Assembly (NCBI RefSeq): GCF_009911795.1 | Contig: NZ_CP047898.1 | Span: 2,790,001 to 2,854,000, forward strand | Direction of reading: 5' to 3' | DNA: 64,000 bases | Origin: Pseudarthrobacter psychrotolerans | Lineage (GTDB): Bacteria > Actinomycetota > Actinomycetes > Actinomycetales > Micrococcaceae | Part shown: piece by piece, positions 37,032 through 44,998 of the stretch | Layout: every line of letters begins with the position of its first letter | Numbering within the stretch: position 1 is the stretch's first letter | Program-made: the position numbers and the translations under genes | The notes under the pieces: model-generated | Told to the model about the DNA's origin: nothing | The model's input: only the letters and a program-made list of their open reading frames with translations | Database searches by the model: none

Positions 37032-38227
37032 GTAGCCAGGACATAGTTGTTGTGGGCGCGGCCCGCACCCCTCAGGGAAAACTGATGGGCCAGCTGGCTT
37101 CACGGAGCGCTGTGCAGCTTGGCGCCGCGGCCATCGCCGCGGCCCTGGAGCGCTCCGGGATCGGGCCAGCGGCCGTCGACGCGGTCATCGTGGGCCAGGT
37201 CCTGACGGCCGGCGCGGGCCAGAACCCCGCGCGCCAAAGCGCCGTCGCGGCAGGAATACCGCTCAGCGCCCCCGCCGTCACCGTGAACAAGGTCTGCCTC
37301 TCCGGGCTGAGTGCCATCATCCAGGGCGTCAGGCTGCTCAAATTGGGCGAGGCGGACGTGGTGGTCGCCGGCGGCCAGGAATCCATGAGCCAGGCGCCGC
37401 ACCTGCTCACTGGCTCGCGCGCCGGTTACCTCTACGGCGGCATCACGGCCATGGATTCGGCCGGCCATGATGGGCTCACGGATGCCTTTGACCAGGAGCT
37501 CATGGGGATTGCCACGGACCGCGCCAACGCGGAGCTTCAGCTCTCCCGCGAAGCGCAGGACAATATCGCGGCGCTGTCCCACCAGCGGGCGGCCGCGGCC
37601 CGGGCCGAGGGAAGATTCAGCGCCGAAATTGCTCCTGTTTCGGTGCCGCAGAAGCGCGGCGCGTCCATGCTGGTAAGCGATGACGAGGGCGTCCGTCCGC
37701 AATCCACGCAGGAGGTGCTGGCCGGGCTGAAACCGGCCTTCACCGCAGCGGGAACAGTCACGGCCGGAAATGCTTCGCCGCTGAGCGACGGCGCCGCCGC
37801 CGTTGTGCTGGTGACCCGCGGGTACGCCGATGCCCACGGGATCGAGGTGCTGGCCGTCGTCGGGCCCGCCGGGCAGATCGCCGGGCCGGACACAACGCTG
37901 CCGGACAAGCCGGCACAGGCAATCACGGCGGCCCTGGTCCGCGCCGGCTGGACGGCCGGGGACCTTGACTTCGTGGAGATCAACGAGGCCTTCGCCTCGG
38001 TGGTGGCGCACTCCGCAGCGACTCTGGGGCTCGGTTTGGACAAGGTGAACGTCAACGGCGGGGCCATCGCCATTGGACATCCGATCGGCGCCTCCGGAGC
38101 GAGGCTGGTCGTCTCGGCCGTCCATGAGCTGATGCGGCGCGGCAGCGGCAAATCCGCCGTCGCGCTCTGCGGCGGCGGCGGACAGGGTGACGCGCTGCTA
38201 CTGTACCGGGATGGCATCAGTGGCTAA
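37028..38227 (+). CDS. acetyl-CoA acetyltransferase (thiolase)
   Basis: A 399-residue thiolase cleaving 3-oxoacyl-CoA or condensing acetyl-CoA. The nucleophilic Cys is in VNKVCLSGLSAIIQG (~residue 88), the His in NVNGGAIAIGHPIGASGARL, and the second Cys in SAVALCGGGGQGDALLL. QNPARQSAVAAGIP and DFVEINEAFASVVA are typical. Coupled to the ligase upstream; its 3' end overlaps the TetR start by 17 bases. Confidence 0.95.
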   Translation: MSSQDIVVVGAARTPQGKLMGQLASRSAVQLGAAAIAAALERSGIGPAAVDAVIVGQVLTAGAGQNPARQSAVAAGIPLSAPAVTVNKVCLSGLSAIIQGVRLLKLGEADVVVAGGQESMSQAPHLLTGSRAGYLYGGITAMDSAGHDGLTDAFDQELMGIATDRANAELQLSREAQDNIAALSHQRAAAARAEGRFSAEIAPVSVPQKRGASMLVSDDEGVRPQSTQEVLAGLKPAFTAAGTVTAGNASPLSDGAAAVVLVTRGYADAHGIEVLAVVGPAGQIAGPDTTLPDKPAQAITAALVRAGWTAGDLDFVEINEAFASVVAHSAATLGLGLDKVNVNGGAIAIGHPIGASGARLVVSAVHELMRRGSGKSAVALCGGGGQGDALLLYRDGISG

Positions 38228-38894
38228 TTTCCGTTCCGGCGTGGCCGAGGCCGCGCTGGATCTGTTCACCGACGCTGGCTACGACCCGACCAGCGTGGAC
38301 GACATCGCCCTCGCTGCCGGAATCTCCCGCAGCACCTTCTTCCGTCAGTTCCGCGCCAAGGAAGATGTGATCTTTGCGGACCACGAAGCCCTGCTCGCTG
38401 AGCTGACGGTCTACCTGGCAGCGAGCCATCCCGATCCGTGGGAGGCTGTGTGCCAGGCCGCGGTGCTGGTCTTCGTGAAATTTTCCGAACACCGGAAACT
38501 GGCCCAGAAGCGCTACCACGTCGTGCAGGCGGTGCCCGCGCTCCGGGACCGGGAAACGATCATGGTCTCCCGCTATGAACGGCTTTTCTCGGACTATCTC
38601 CGCCGCGCTCTGCCAGGCATAGCAACGCTGGATGCCATCCGGTTCGCCGCCGCAGTCACATCAACTCATAACTATGTGCTGCGCGAAATGATGCTGGATT
38701 CCCCCCGTGGCTCCCTCCAGAATCTGGAACACGAACTCCAGGCGGTGCGCCGCATCTTCGGGGTGCTGCCAAAGGAGGACCCGGCATCCAAGCCAGCCGA
38801 GGATGACCTGGTAGTGGCCGTCTTTTCCCGCTCGACGCCCGCCGCAGAGATCGCGCGCCGCATCCAAAGCGAACTTGACGGACGCTCCGCCTAA
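38211..38894 (+). CDS. TetR family regulator of the acyl-CoA operon
   Basis: A 227-residue repressor. N-terminal helix-turn-helix: VAEAALDLFTDAGYDPTSVD, then DIALAAGISRSTFFRQFRAK and EDVIFADHEAL. The C-terminal domain is a helical ligand-binding region. Being last in the operon and overlapping the thiolase gene, it probably represses its own operon in response to an acyl-CoA. The ATG at 38211 has only a weak upstream site, as expected for coupled translation. Confidence 0.9.
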   Translation: MASVANFRSGVAEAALDLFTDAGYDPTSVDDIALAAGISRSTFFRQFRAKEDVIFADHEALLAELTVYLAASHPDPWEAVCQAAVLVFVKFSEHRKLAQKRYHVVQAVPALRDRETIMVSRYERLFSDYLRRALPGIATLDAIRFAAAVTSTHNYVLREMMLDSPRGSLQNLEHELQAVRRIFGVLPKEDPASKPAEDDLVVAVFSRSTPAAEIARRIQSELDGRSA

Positions 38895-38974
38895 CGGAGA
38901 CCCGCGCTCCGTCACCGTTCCGGAAAAGCGGCTGACATCAACCGGCTGTTTCCTCCGACTTGGGGAAGGACCCC

Positions 38975-39832
38975 ATGATTGGCCGTGACAACGACGTGTA
39001 CCGACCGAGTGATCGCGACCTGCTGAAGCGAGCGATCCGGGAGACGGCTGCCCGGACCGGCACCGGTGTGTTCTTCGCAGGCCTCGTGAACCGCACCGAG
39101 CTCACCATCACAGAGTTCTTCGGAACCCTGACACACGGCCTGAAGAACCTCAGCGTGCAGCCCGGCGAGGGAGTCGGGGGCAGGGCCCTCTCCCAGGCGC
39201 GCCCCATCGGGGTCGCCGATTACCTGGACTCCGACCGCATCACTCATCATCATGACGAAGCCGTGCGCATCGAGGGACTACGGACGATGGTCGCGCTCCC
39301 GATCCTCGTGGGCGGCCATGCCCGGTGCATCCTCTATGCGGCGACGCGCGAGCGCACGTCGATCGGCGAGTGGGTGGTCAACGAACTCAGCGCCGGCGCC
39401 TCGAGGATCTCGCGGGAGCTGACGATTCGCGACGAGGTCGACCATCGGGTCTCGATTCTCCGGGTCGTCGACAGCTTGGCCGCGGAGCCACCGGAGCGTG
39501 ACCTCGTCGAGGCCGTCCGGCTTGCGCATGCCGAACTGCTCTCCGTGGCACGCATCACGGATGATCCCGAGCTCGCCCGGCGCATCCTCGCCGTGACGGC
39601 ACGGCTCGAGGGCTCCGGCGCCGCGCCGGCCGGTTCACCGCGCTTCACGCGGCGGGAGACGGATGTGCTCGCCCAGGTGGCGCTCGGCTGTTCCTATGCC
39701 GAAGCTGGCAACCGGCTGTCGCTCAAGGCAGTCACGGTGAAGAGCTACATGCAGTCGATCATGGCGAAACTGGACGTGCACAGCCGCGCGGAGGCCGTCG
39801 TGGTCGCGCGCAGGCTCCGCCTTTTGCCCTGA
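38975..39832 (+). CDS. GAF-like sensor with LuxR-type helix-turn-helix
   Basis: A 285-residue regulator. Residues ~10-150 form a GAF-like sensory domain (ETAARTGTGVFFAGLVNRTE, VGGRALSQARPIGVADYLDS, MVALPILVGGHARCILYAAT). The C-terminus has a LuxR/FixJ helix-turn-helix, FTRRETDVLAQVALGCSYAE, then LSLKAVTVKSYMQSIMAKLD. The start at ATG 38975 is supported by GGAAGGACCCC. It is followed by an MHS-family transporter gene in the same direction, a common regulator-transporter arrangement. The ligand is unknown. Confidence 0.88.
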   Translation: MIGRDNDVYRPSDRDLLKRAIRETAARTGTGVFFAGLVNRTELTITEFFGTLTHGLKNLSVQPGEGVGGRALSQARPIGVADYLDSDRITHHHDEAVRIEGLRTMVALPILVGGHARCILYAATRERTSIGEWVVNELSAGASRISRELTIRDEVDHRVSILRVVDSLAAEPPERDLVEAVRLAHAELLSVARITDDPELARRILAVTARLEGSGAAPAGSPRFTRRETDVLAQVALGCSYAEAGNRLSLKAVTVKSYMQSIMAKLDVHSRAEAVVVARRLRLLP

Positions 39833-39839
39833 CGGGTGG

Positions 39840-39951
39840 CGCGCGAAAGCACCTCCATCGGGAGGTAGCGGCGATCGCACCGCGCTGACACGATGACATC
39901 TTCGCGTCGACACAATATCGTCGCGAGGACCGATGTCAAAGGAGATATCGC
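39840..39951 (+). promoter_or_regulatory. leader region of the MHS transporter gene
   Basis: Holds a small stem ACCTCC-ATCG-GGAGGT (39851-39866) and dyads such as CGACACAATATCGTCG, candidate sites for the GAF-LuxR regulator. No clear -35/-10 pair was identified. Confidence 0.35.
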
Positions 39952-41310
39952 ATGATCGAAAGCACCGCAACAATCGCGGCCCGGACGGGCCCGCGCCGCA
40001 CCTCGATGGCCCGGGTCGCCGTCGCCAGCTCGATGGGCAGCATCATCGAGTTCTACGACTTCCTCATTTACGGCACGGCTGCGGCCCTTGTCTTCCCTCA
40101 GGTGTTCTTCCCGGCGCTCGGCCCGGCCGCCGGTACCCTCGCCGCCTTCGGGACCTTCGCCGTCGCCTTCGTCTCGCGCCCCCTCGGGGCCGTCCTTTTC
40201 GGCCACTTCGGGGACAGGCTGGGGCGCAAGAAGACGCTCGTCAGCACACTGCTGATCATGGGTGCCGCCACGGTCACGATAGGGCTGCTGCCCGACGCCA
40301 GTGTGATCGGCGTTGCCGCACCGATCATCCTCGTTGTTCTCCGTTTCCTTCAAGGATTCGCCGTCGGCGGTGAATGGGCCGGAGCGGCGCTCCTCGCCGC
40401 TGAGTACGCCCCGCCCAAGCGCCGGGGCCTCTTCGCGGCCTTCCCGCAGCTGGGCCCCTCGATCGGCTTCGCCCTCGCAAGCGCGACCTTCCTGATCATC
40501 AACCTGTCGCTGGGCGACAAGTCGGAGGCATTCCTCACTTTCGGCTGGCGCATTCCGTTCATCGCCAGCGCTGCACTTGTCATCATCGGTCTCTACATCC
40601 GCCTCAAGATCGAAGAGACCCCGGTCTTCAAGGCGGACCGCGAGGCGGCCGTCGTCTCTATGGATCCGCGCAAGCTGCCGGTGTGGGAGTCTGTGCGCAA
40701 CCAACCGCGCCAGATCCTCCTGGGCGGGGCCTCCACCATGATGCTCTTCGCCTTCTTCTACATCGGCACGGCCTTCCTCAGCAGCTACGGCACCAACCCC
40801 ACGGGCCTGGGCCATAGCCGGCCAACCATCCTCTTTCTTGGAATTGTCGGCGCAATGTTCTTTGCAGCCGGCACTTTGGTGAGCGCCGTCCTTTCGGATC
40901 GGATCGGCCGCCGAATTGTGATCGTTACTTCCTGCATCGTGGCGATCCCTTGGGCGCTCCTGCTCTTTCCGATCCTTGACATCGGCACGACCTGGTCATT
41001 CGCACTCGGACTGTCGGGCACGCTTCTCATCGTCGCCGGAGTCTACGGTCCTGTCGGTGCGTTCCTGCCGGAGCTCTTCGCCACCCGCTACCGTTACACA
41101 GGCGCCGGAATGGCCTACAACCTCGGAGCGCTGGTGGGCGGTGGCATCACCCCGCTCGTAGCGGCGTCGCTTGGTGCCAGTCTGGGGAGTTACTCCATCG
41201 GCCTGCTTCTTGCTGGAGTTAGCGTGGTGAGCCTGCTCGCCACCTTCGGCCTCCCCGAAACCCGCGGCATCGATCTCGATGCCTCGTCCGGAAGCACAGC
41301 CGTGCGGTGA
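39952..41310 (+). CDS. MFS transporter, metabolite:H+ symporter (MHS) family
   Basis: A 452-residue, 12-span inner-membrane symporter. MHS signatures: MGSIIEFYDFLIYGTAAAL in span 1, VSRPLGAVLFGHFGDRLGRK in loop 2-3, RFLQGFAVGGEWAGAALLAA in span 4, and LRLKIEETPVF-like (here YIRLKIEETPVFKADREA) after span 6. Relatives carry proline/betaine, shikimate, citrate or ketoglutarate; the substrate here is not determined. AAAGGAGATATCGC precedes the ATG. It is probably controlled by the adjacent LuxR-type protein. Confidence 0.92.
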   Translation: MIESTATIAARTGPRRTSMARVAVASSMGSIIEFYDFLIYGTAAALVFPQVFFPALGPAAGTLAAFGTFAVAFVSRPLGAVLFGHFGDRLGRKKTLVSTLLIMGAATVTIGLLPDASVIGVAAPIILVVLRFLQGFAVGGEWAGAALLAAEYAPPKRRGLFAAFPQLGPSIGFALASATFLIINLSLGDKSEAFLTFGWRIPFIASAALVIIGLYIRLKIEETPVFKADREAAVVSMDPRKLPVWESVRNQPRQILLGGASTMMLFAFFYIGTAFLSSYGTNPTGLGHSRPTILFLGIVGAMFFAAGTLVSAVLSDRIGRRIVIVTSCIVAIPWALLLFPILDIGTTWSFALGLSGTLLIVAGVYGPVGAFLPELFATRYRYTGAGMAYNLGALVGGGITPLVAASLGASLGSYSIGLLLAGVSVVSLLATFGLPETRGIDLDASSGSTAVR

Positions 41311-41329
41311 CCAGCCGGTCACCCGGATC

Positions 41330-41356
41330 GACGTTGACGAGCGCCTCCTCAACGTC
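41330..41356 (+). terminator. stem-loop after the MHS transporter gene
   Basis: GACGTTGA / TCAACGTC, perfect 8-bp arms around an 11-base loop, 20 bases after the transporter stop. It has no U-run, so intrinsic termination is uncertain. Confidence 0.45.
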
Positions 41357-41449
41357 ACAGTTCGGCGCCGGGGTCGGTGTGGATCTCGCCGTTGGCGGGC
41401 AGGCTCGGTTCGGTCATCCAGCACAAACCGTGAAGGAGACCGTTCCAGA

Positions 41450-41707
41450 ATGGCTGCTCCGCTCACCACCACGCAACCCATAATCGTCGCTGGCGTCGAT
41501 GCCCACAAAGACACCCATCACGCTGGTGTTCTGGACGGCAACGGCGTCCGGCTGGCCTATCGGAAGTTCCCGGCAATACTGGCTGGATATCAAGACCTAC
41601 TCGACTGGATTGCAACGTTCGGCATCCCCGATCGTGTCGGTATCGAATCAACCGGCTCGTTCGCGAGCGGTCCGTCGGGCCGAGTTCAACGACCCTGCCG
41701 AATGAGT
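41450..41707 (+). mobile_element. IS110 family transposase, N-terminal fragment
   Basis: The frame from ATG 41450 reads VAGVDAHKDTHHAGVLDGNG, then DWIATFGIPDRVGIESTGSF, the RuvC-like N-terminus of IS110 transposases (first catalytic Asp in GVDAHKD, Glu in IEST). It diverges after about residue 70 and soon stops; the remaining ~300 residues, including the serine-containing C-terminal domain, are absent. AAGGAGACC still precedes the ATG. Inactive remnant. Confidence 0.82.
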
Positions 41708-41823
41708 TGACTCTCCGTGCGGCTTCCCAGTGCCGTCGGATGGTCGTGTCGCTAAGTCTGGCGTAGTGGAAATTCAGACCGCTACGACCGATCGCTCCTT
41801 AGCGTTAGGCAGCGTGCCCCGGA

Positions 41824-42063
41824 TCATTTCTCCTCTGGGGATCCTTCGGCCTCGCTGTCCAGTGGACCCGCCTCTTCGGACTCAGACACTGCATCCTGGT
41901 GCGGATCGTCCTTGTGGCGGGCTTCCTCGAGGTGCTGTTCCAGTTTTTCCTCCGACTCCCGGCGGCGTTGACCTACGGTCCGCATTTGTTGCGTTGTCGG
42001 AGCGGCGTGGGCGTGCTGGTGCGGGCCGTGATCCTGCGGGCCGTCAGCGATTTTCTCACTCAT
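41824..42063 (-). CDS. small charged hypothetical protein
   Basis: Not recognised. About 79 residues starting MSEKIADGPQDHGPHQHAHA and ending SEAEGSPEEK; very hydrophilic, His-rich at the start, with a Glu/Arg/Lys coiled-coil-like middle (QRRRESEEKLEQHLEEARHK). Likely disordered or helical. An upstream TTG at 42105 would add 14 residues; no clear ribosome site decides between them. Confidence 0.45.
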   Translation of the reverse strand: MSEKIADGPQDHGPHQHAHAAPTTQQMRTVGQRRRESEEKLEQHLEEARHKDDPHQDAVSESEEAGPLDSEAEGSPEEK

Positions 42064-42103
42064 ACTGAAATCGTCCCACCGTGCGTCGGTGTCGGGAAGG
42101 CGC

Positions 42104-42141
42104 AAGCGGACGACGGCGGGAGGTCCCGCCGTCGTCCGCTT
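42104..42141. repeat. GACGACGGCGGG hairpin repeat, copy 8
   Basis: Perfect outer arms AAGCGGACGACGGCGGGA and complement around a GG centre, followed by the family tail TACGTTGAGTGCCGCT. It lies between a small minus-strand gene and an SDR remnant. Confidence 0.93.
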
Positions 42142-42225
42142 ACGTTGAGTGCCGCTGACCTACAGCGCCGGCCATCCGCCGTTGGACGCGAGGTGCAGAT
42201 ACGGGCTGGTCAAGCTCCCTTCCTG

Positions 42226-42378
42226 TCAGTAGACGGCCCGGCCTCCGGAGAGGTCGAAAACGAAGCCCGTCGTGTAGGAGGCTTCCGGCGAGGCAATGTA
42301 TTCAACCAGCGCTGCTGCCTCTTCCGCACTGCCCAGGCGCCGCATCGGGATACGTTGCAGGTCCGCGGTAGTCGCGTC
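42226..42378 (-). pseudogene. short-chain dehydrogenase, C-terminal remnant
   Basis: The minus strand reads TADLQRIPMRRLGSAEEAAA, then LVEYIASPEASYTTGFVFDL and SGGRAVY before a stop: the last ~50 residues of an SDR (IPM-R-G--EE-A-hV-hLhS--ashhTG----dGG). The catalytic YxxxK part and Rossmann half are absent. The sequence upstream on that strand is unrelated. Confidence 0.7.
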
Positions 42379-42412
42379 TCCCGGTGGTTGAGCTTGTCAG
42401 TAACCCCGGTGG

Positions 42413-42571
42413 CTATCGGTTGGACGCGAAGACGTACTTGAAGTCATCGGCACGGTGGATGGCACGGCGCCAGCCTCCGGGACGGCCGTCACGGGTGAGC
42501 AGCAAAGTCTCGACCGCGAGGATCGGATCGCCGTCACTCAGGTCCAGTGCGCCGGAGTCGTCTGTGCGCAT
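42413..42571 (-). pseudogene. GntR family UTRA-domain, C-terminal remnant
   Basis: A 52-residue minus-strand frame, MRTDDSGALDLSDGDPILAV then ETLLLTRDGRPGGWRRAIHR and ADDFKYVFASNR, matches the end of a HutC/GntR-type ligand-binding (UTRA) domain. No DNA-binding domain remains. It could be read as a tiny ORF, but nothing suggests it functions. Confidence 0.6.
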
Positions 42572-42632
42572 AGTGCCGCTGATCTACGGCGCCGACCAGC
42601 CGCCGTCGCGCGGCACGTGGAAGTATTCAGGT

Positions 42633-43133
42633 ATGACTACCGAAAATGATGCTGCCAACACTCCGGCGCCAATGGACTCCCACGGCACCGACGCCCCGAC
42701 CGAACCCAGCCGCGGTTGGGACCACATCGGGGCCATCATTGTGGATGCCACGCTCCAGCGCCGGCAGAACTACAACGAAACCGTCAAGCCGCGCGTCGAA
42801 GCCCTGGTCGCGGAATGGCCGGATGCCGCCACGACGAGTGGATTCCGGCAGCACCTGGATACGGGGAAGCTCTCGGAAGTCATCGACTGGCCATCGCCTG
42901 GCCGCCTGGCCCAGGTAGAGGACATCACGCGCGTGTTCGAGCGTCTCGGCGTCGAAACGGTAGTGGAACTCCGCGGTGCGCTCAGTGATCAGGCCAAGGG
43001 TGCCGCTCTGCGGGAAGCCCTTGCACTGGTGCGGCACGTCAGCCCCAAAACACTGGATTACATTGGCACGCTGAGCGGGATCTCAACGGGCGCGGACGTC
43101 GACCAAGCTGCTGGCACCGAGGACTCGCCCTAA
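42633..43133 (+). CDS. hypothetical protein with a possible helix-hairpin-helix motif
   Basis: Not recognised as a named family. 166 residues. A Thr/Pro/Asp-rich N-terminus precedes a helical body (RRQNYNETVKPRVEALVAEW). The C-terminal part reads ALALVRHVSPKTLDYIGTLS followed by GIS, which resembles the helix-hairpin-helix pattern 'h--h-GVGPKTh-Yh--L-Gh' of DNA-binding and repair proteins, with VRHVSPKT in place of IPGVGPKT. The ATG at 42633 was chosen because the upstream frame covers older gene remnants. Confidence 0.6.
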   Translation: MTTENDAANTPAPMDSHGTDAPTEPSRGWDHIGAIIVDATLQRRQNYNETVKPRVEALVAEWPDAATTSGFRQHLDTGKLSEVIDWPSPGRLAQVEDITRVFERLGVETVVELRGALSDQAKGAALREALALVRHVSPKTLDYIGTLSGISTGADVDQAAGTEDSP

Positions 43134-43157
43134 GGCAGATCGCCTTTGATCGGCCGG

Positions 43158-43316
43158 TCAGTCAATGTGTTCAGGGTTGTCTGGCCGAAGCCGGAGGGCA
43201 ACCCATAAACCGCAGCGCCGGCAAATGTAGACGGGTTCGGTGCCGAGTGCATGAAGCTTCTTGCGACTCATCGTCCTGCCGCAGCAGGAGCAGCTGCACG
43301 TGGCTTCAGAGTCCAT
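43158..43316 (-). CDS. 52-residue zinc-ribbon protein
   Basis: A tiny frame, MDSEATCSCSCCGRTMSRKK then LHALGTEPVYICRRCGLWVA and LRLRPDNPEHID. The Cys pairs in SCCGR and CRRC, ~19 residues apart, form a C-x2-C-like zinc ribbon. The ATG overlaps the end of the upstream thioredoxin-like gene by 11 bases (ATGGACTCTGA), so it is probably translated by coupling. Function unknown; a redox or metal link with its neighbour is possible. Confidence 0.6.
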   Translation of the reverse strand: MDSEATCSCSCCGRTMSRKKLHALGTEPVYICRRCGLWVALRLRPDNPEHID

Positions 43317-43617
43317 TGTTCTTGAGCGCTTCGGTTATTTGGTTGATGGTTGGCTGGCCAGCCAGCCCGCTTGGAGTCGCGTATATCCGGCAGGCCAGGT
43401 CGTCTGCAGGTGCACCGGTCGGGAAAATGTCAGACCCATTGAGAGTGATCGTGGGGGAACCCGCGAATCCCGTGCCCGCTATATCAGACGCGGACGCCAG
43501 GAGTCGCGTAATCACTGGAATGTCGCTGTGCCCCAAGGCGGTCAGGGCTGATTCCAGACGCTCCTGTGCTTTAGCCATGTTGGGGCACTCGTCGATGTGG
43601 AGCAGTTCTATCCTCAT
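43306..43617 (-). CDS. thioredoxin-like small protein
   Basis: A 103-residue protein of a common actinobacterial family with a thioredoxin-like fold: MRIELLHIDECPNMAKAQER, FAGSPTITLNGSDIFP (cis-Pro segment SPT), ADDLACRIYATPSGLAGQPT and QITEALKN. Only one Cys (ECPN) sits at the active-site position, so it is not a standard dithiol oxidoreductase. GGAG lies before the ATG at 43617; longer in-frame starts are not needed. Co-transcribed with the zinc-ribbon gene. Confidence 0.78.
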   Translation of the reverse strand: MRIELLHIDECPNMAKAQERLESALTALGHSDIPVITRLLASASDIAGTGFAGSPTITLNGSDIFPTGAPADDLACRIYATPSGLAGQPTINQITEALKNNGL

Positions 43618-43805
43618 AGAATCATTCTCCACCTGTCGTCGTTTTGCCAAGTCCGATGATGGCTCGCGTGGATAGGGGCCGGCGCCCCGATCCATGCCGT
43701 CATGAGCGCAATTCAGGACAACCTCAGAAAGATTTTGTTGTTTCATCAACTTTGCCTGTGCCTGCGCTACGGTAAGCGGCACCATCAGTTTTTCAAGGGG
43801 GAAAA

Positions 43806-44912
43806 ATGGAGTTTGCAGAAAAGCTCTCGGCTTTGGCAGCAAAGGTGCGCCAGCAGCGAGGAGTAATCCAGACCGAAGAGGCAACCAAGAATGCATTTGT
43901 AATGCCCTTCATCTCAACAATTCTTGGCTACGACGTCTTCAATCCCATGGAGGTCGTCCCGGAATTCATCGCGGACGTCGGCCTGAAAAAGGGCGAGAAA
44001 ATCGACTACGCGATCGTCAAGGACGGCGAAGTCCAGATCCTCATCGAGTGCAAGAAGTCCACGGAACCGGTGAAAATCGAGCATGCGTCGCAGCTCTTCC
44101 GCTATTTCGCCGTGACAAACGCGCGCATCGCGATCCTCACCAATGGCGAGGTGTACCAGTTCTTCACGGACCTCGATGCTCCGAACCGGATGGATGCGAA
44201 GCCGTTCCTGGTCCTGGACCTCACGGACATCGACGAGTCGCTGATCCCTGAGCTGCAGAAGCTGTCCAAGGACGTCTTTGACCTCGACTCCATCATCAAC
44301 GCCGCCGGCGAACTGAAATACATCGGTGAGTTGAAGCGGACACTGGCAGCGCAGTTCAAGGAACCGGAGGACGAATGGATCAAGTTCCTCACTGGCCGCG
44401 TCTATCCTGGCGCGTACACCCAGAAGGTGCGGGAGCAGTTCACGGCGCTGGTGACCAAAGCGTCCAAGCAGTTCCTTAACGACCAGGTGAACGAGCGTCT
44501 GAAAAAGGCCCTCGGCGCCCCTGGCTTCCCGCAGTCTGAGGACGCGGCCGCAAGTGTCACGAGCGCACCGGTAGCGGAAGCCGACCTGGCCGAGGCTGAT
44601 TCGCTGGAGACCACGCTCGAGGAGATCGAGGGCTACCAGATTGTCCGCGCCATCGTCTGCAGCGAGGTGAAGCCCGCCCGAGTAGTCCAGCGTGATGCCA
44701 AGTCCTACTTTGCCGTGCTGCTGGACGATAACAACCGCAAGCCCATCGCCCGCCTGCACTTCAACCGGACGCAGAAGTACATCGGAATCTTCGACGACAA
44801 CAAGGAAGAAACCCTCGTTCCGATTTCCTCTCTTGAGGAGATCTACGAGCACACCGAGGCCCTGCGCGCCAGCGTGAAGAGCTACCTCAGTGCGTCACCC
44901 ACAATCAACTAG
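43806..44912 (+). CDS. stand-alone type I restriction enzyme HsdR-N-like nuclease
   Basis: A 368-residue protein. The N-terminal ~150 residues match the type I restriction subunit N-terminal nuclease domain: TKNAFVMPFISTILGYDVFN, PMEVVPEFIADVG, then KIDYAIVKDGEVQILIECKK with catalytic D67, E81 and K83, and FRYFAVTNARIAILTNGEVY. No helicase motor follows. The C-terminal ~100 residues (after an Ala/Glu linker at ~230-250) form another small domain, IVRAIVCSEVKPARVV to DNKEETLVPISSL. No hsdM or hsdS lies nearby. AAGGGGGAAAA precedes the ATG. Possibly a defence or DNA-repair nuclease. Confidence 0.78.
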   Translation: MEFAEKLSALAAKVRQQRGVIQTEEATKNAFVMPFISTILGYDVFNPMEVVPEFIADVGLKKGEKIDYAIVKDGEVQILIECKKSTEPVKIEHASQLFRYFAVTNARIAILTNGEVYQFFTDLDAPNRMDAKPFLVLDLTDIDESLIPELQKLSKDVFDLDSIINAAGELKYIGELKRTLAAQFKEPEDEWIKFLTGRVYPGAYTQKVREQFTALVTKASKQFLNDQVNERLKKALGAPGFPQSEDAAASVTSAPVAEADLAEADSLETTLEEIEGYQIVRAIVCSEVKPARVVQRDAKSYFAVLLDDNNRKPIARLHFNRTQKYIGIFDDNKEETLVPISSLEEIYEHTEALRASVKSYLSASPTIN

Positions 44913-44942
44913 GGGCAACGCGACGCGTCATTAAAACAGGAC

Positions 44943-44980
44943 AAGCGGACGACGGCGGGACCTCCCGCCGTCGTCCGCTT
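44943..44980. repeat. GACGACGGCGGG hairpin repeat, copy 9
   Basis: Perfect AAGCGGACGACGGCGGGA / TCCCGCCGTCGTCCGCTT around CC, with the family tail GCGTTTGGTGCCGCT. It lies between the convergent nuclease and MFS genes. Confidence 0.95.
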
Positions 44981-44998
44981 GCGTTTGGTGCCGCTCGC

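Noticed and set aside
41450..41707. Possible active IS110 element
   Set aside because: Only about the first 70 transposase residues are present, and no downstream half was found.
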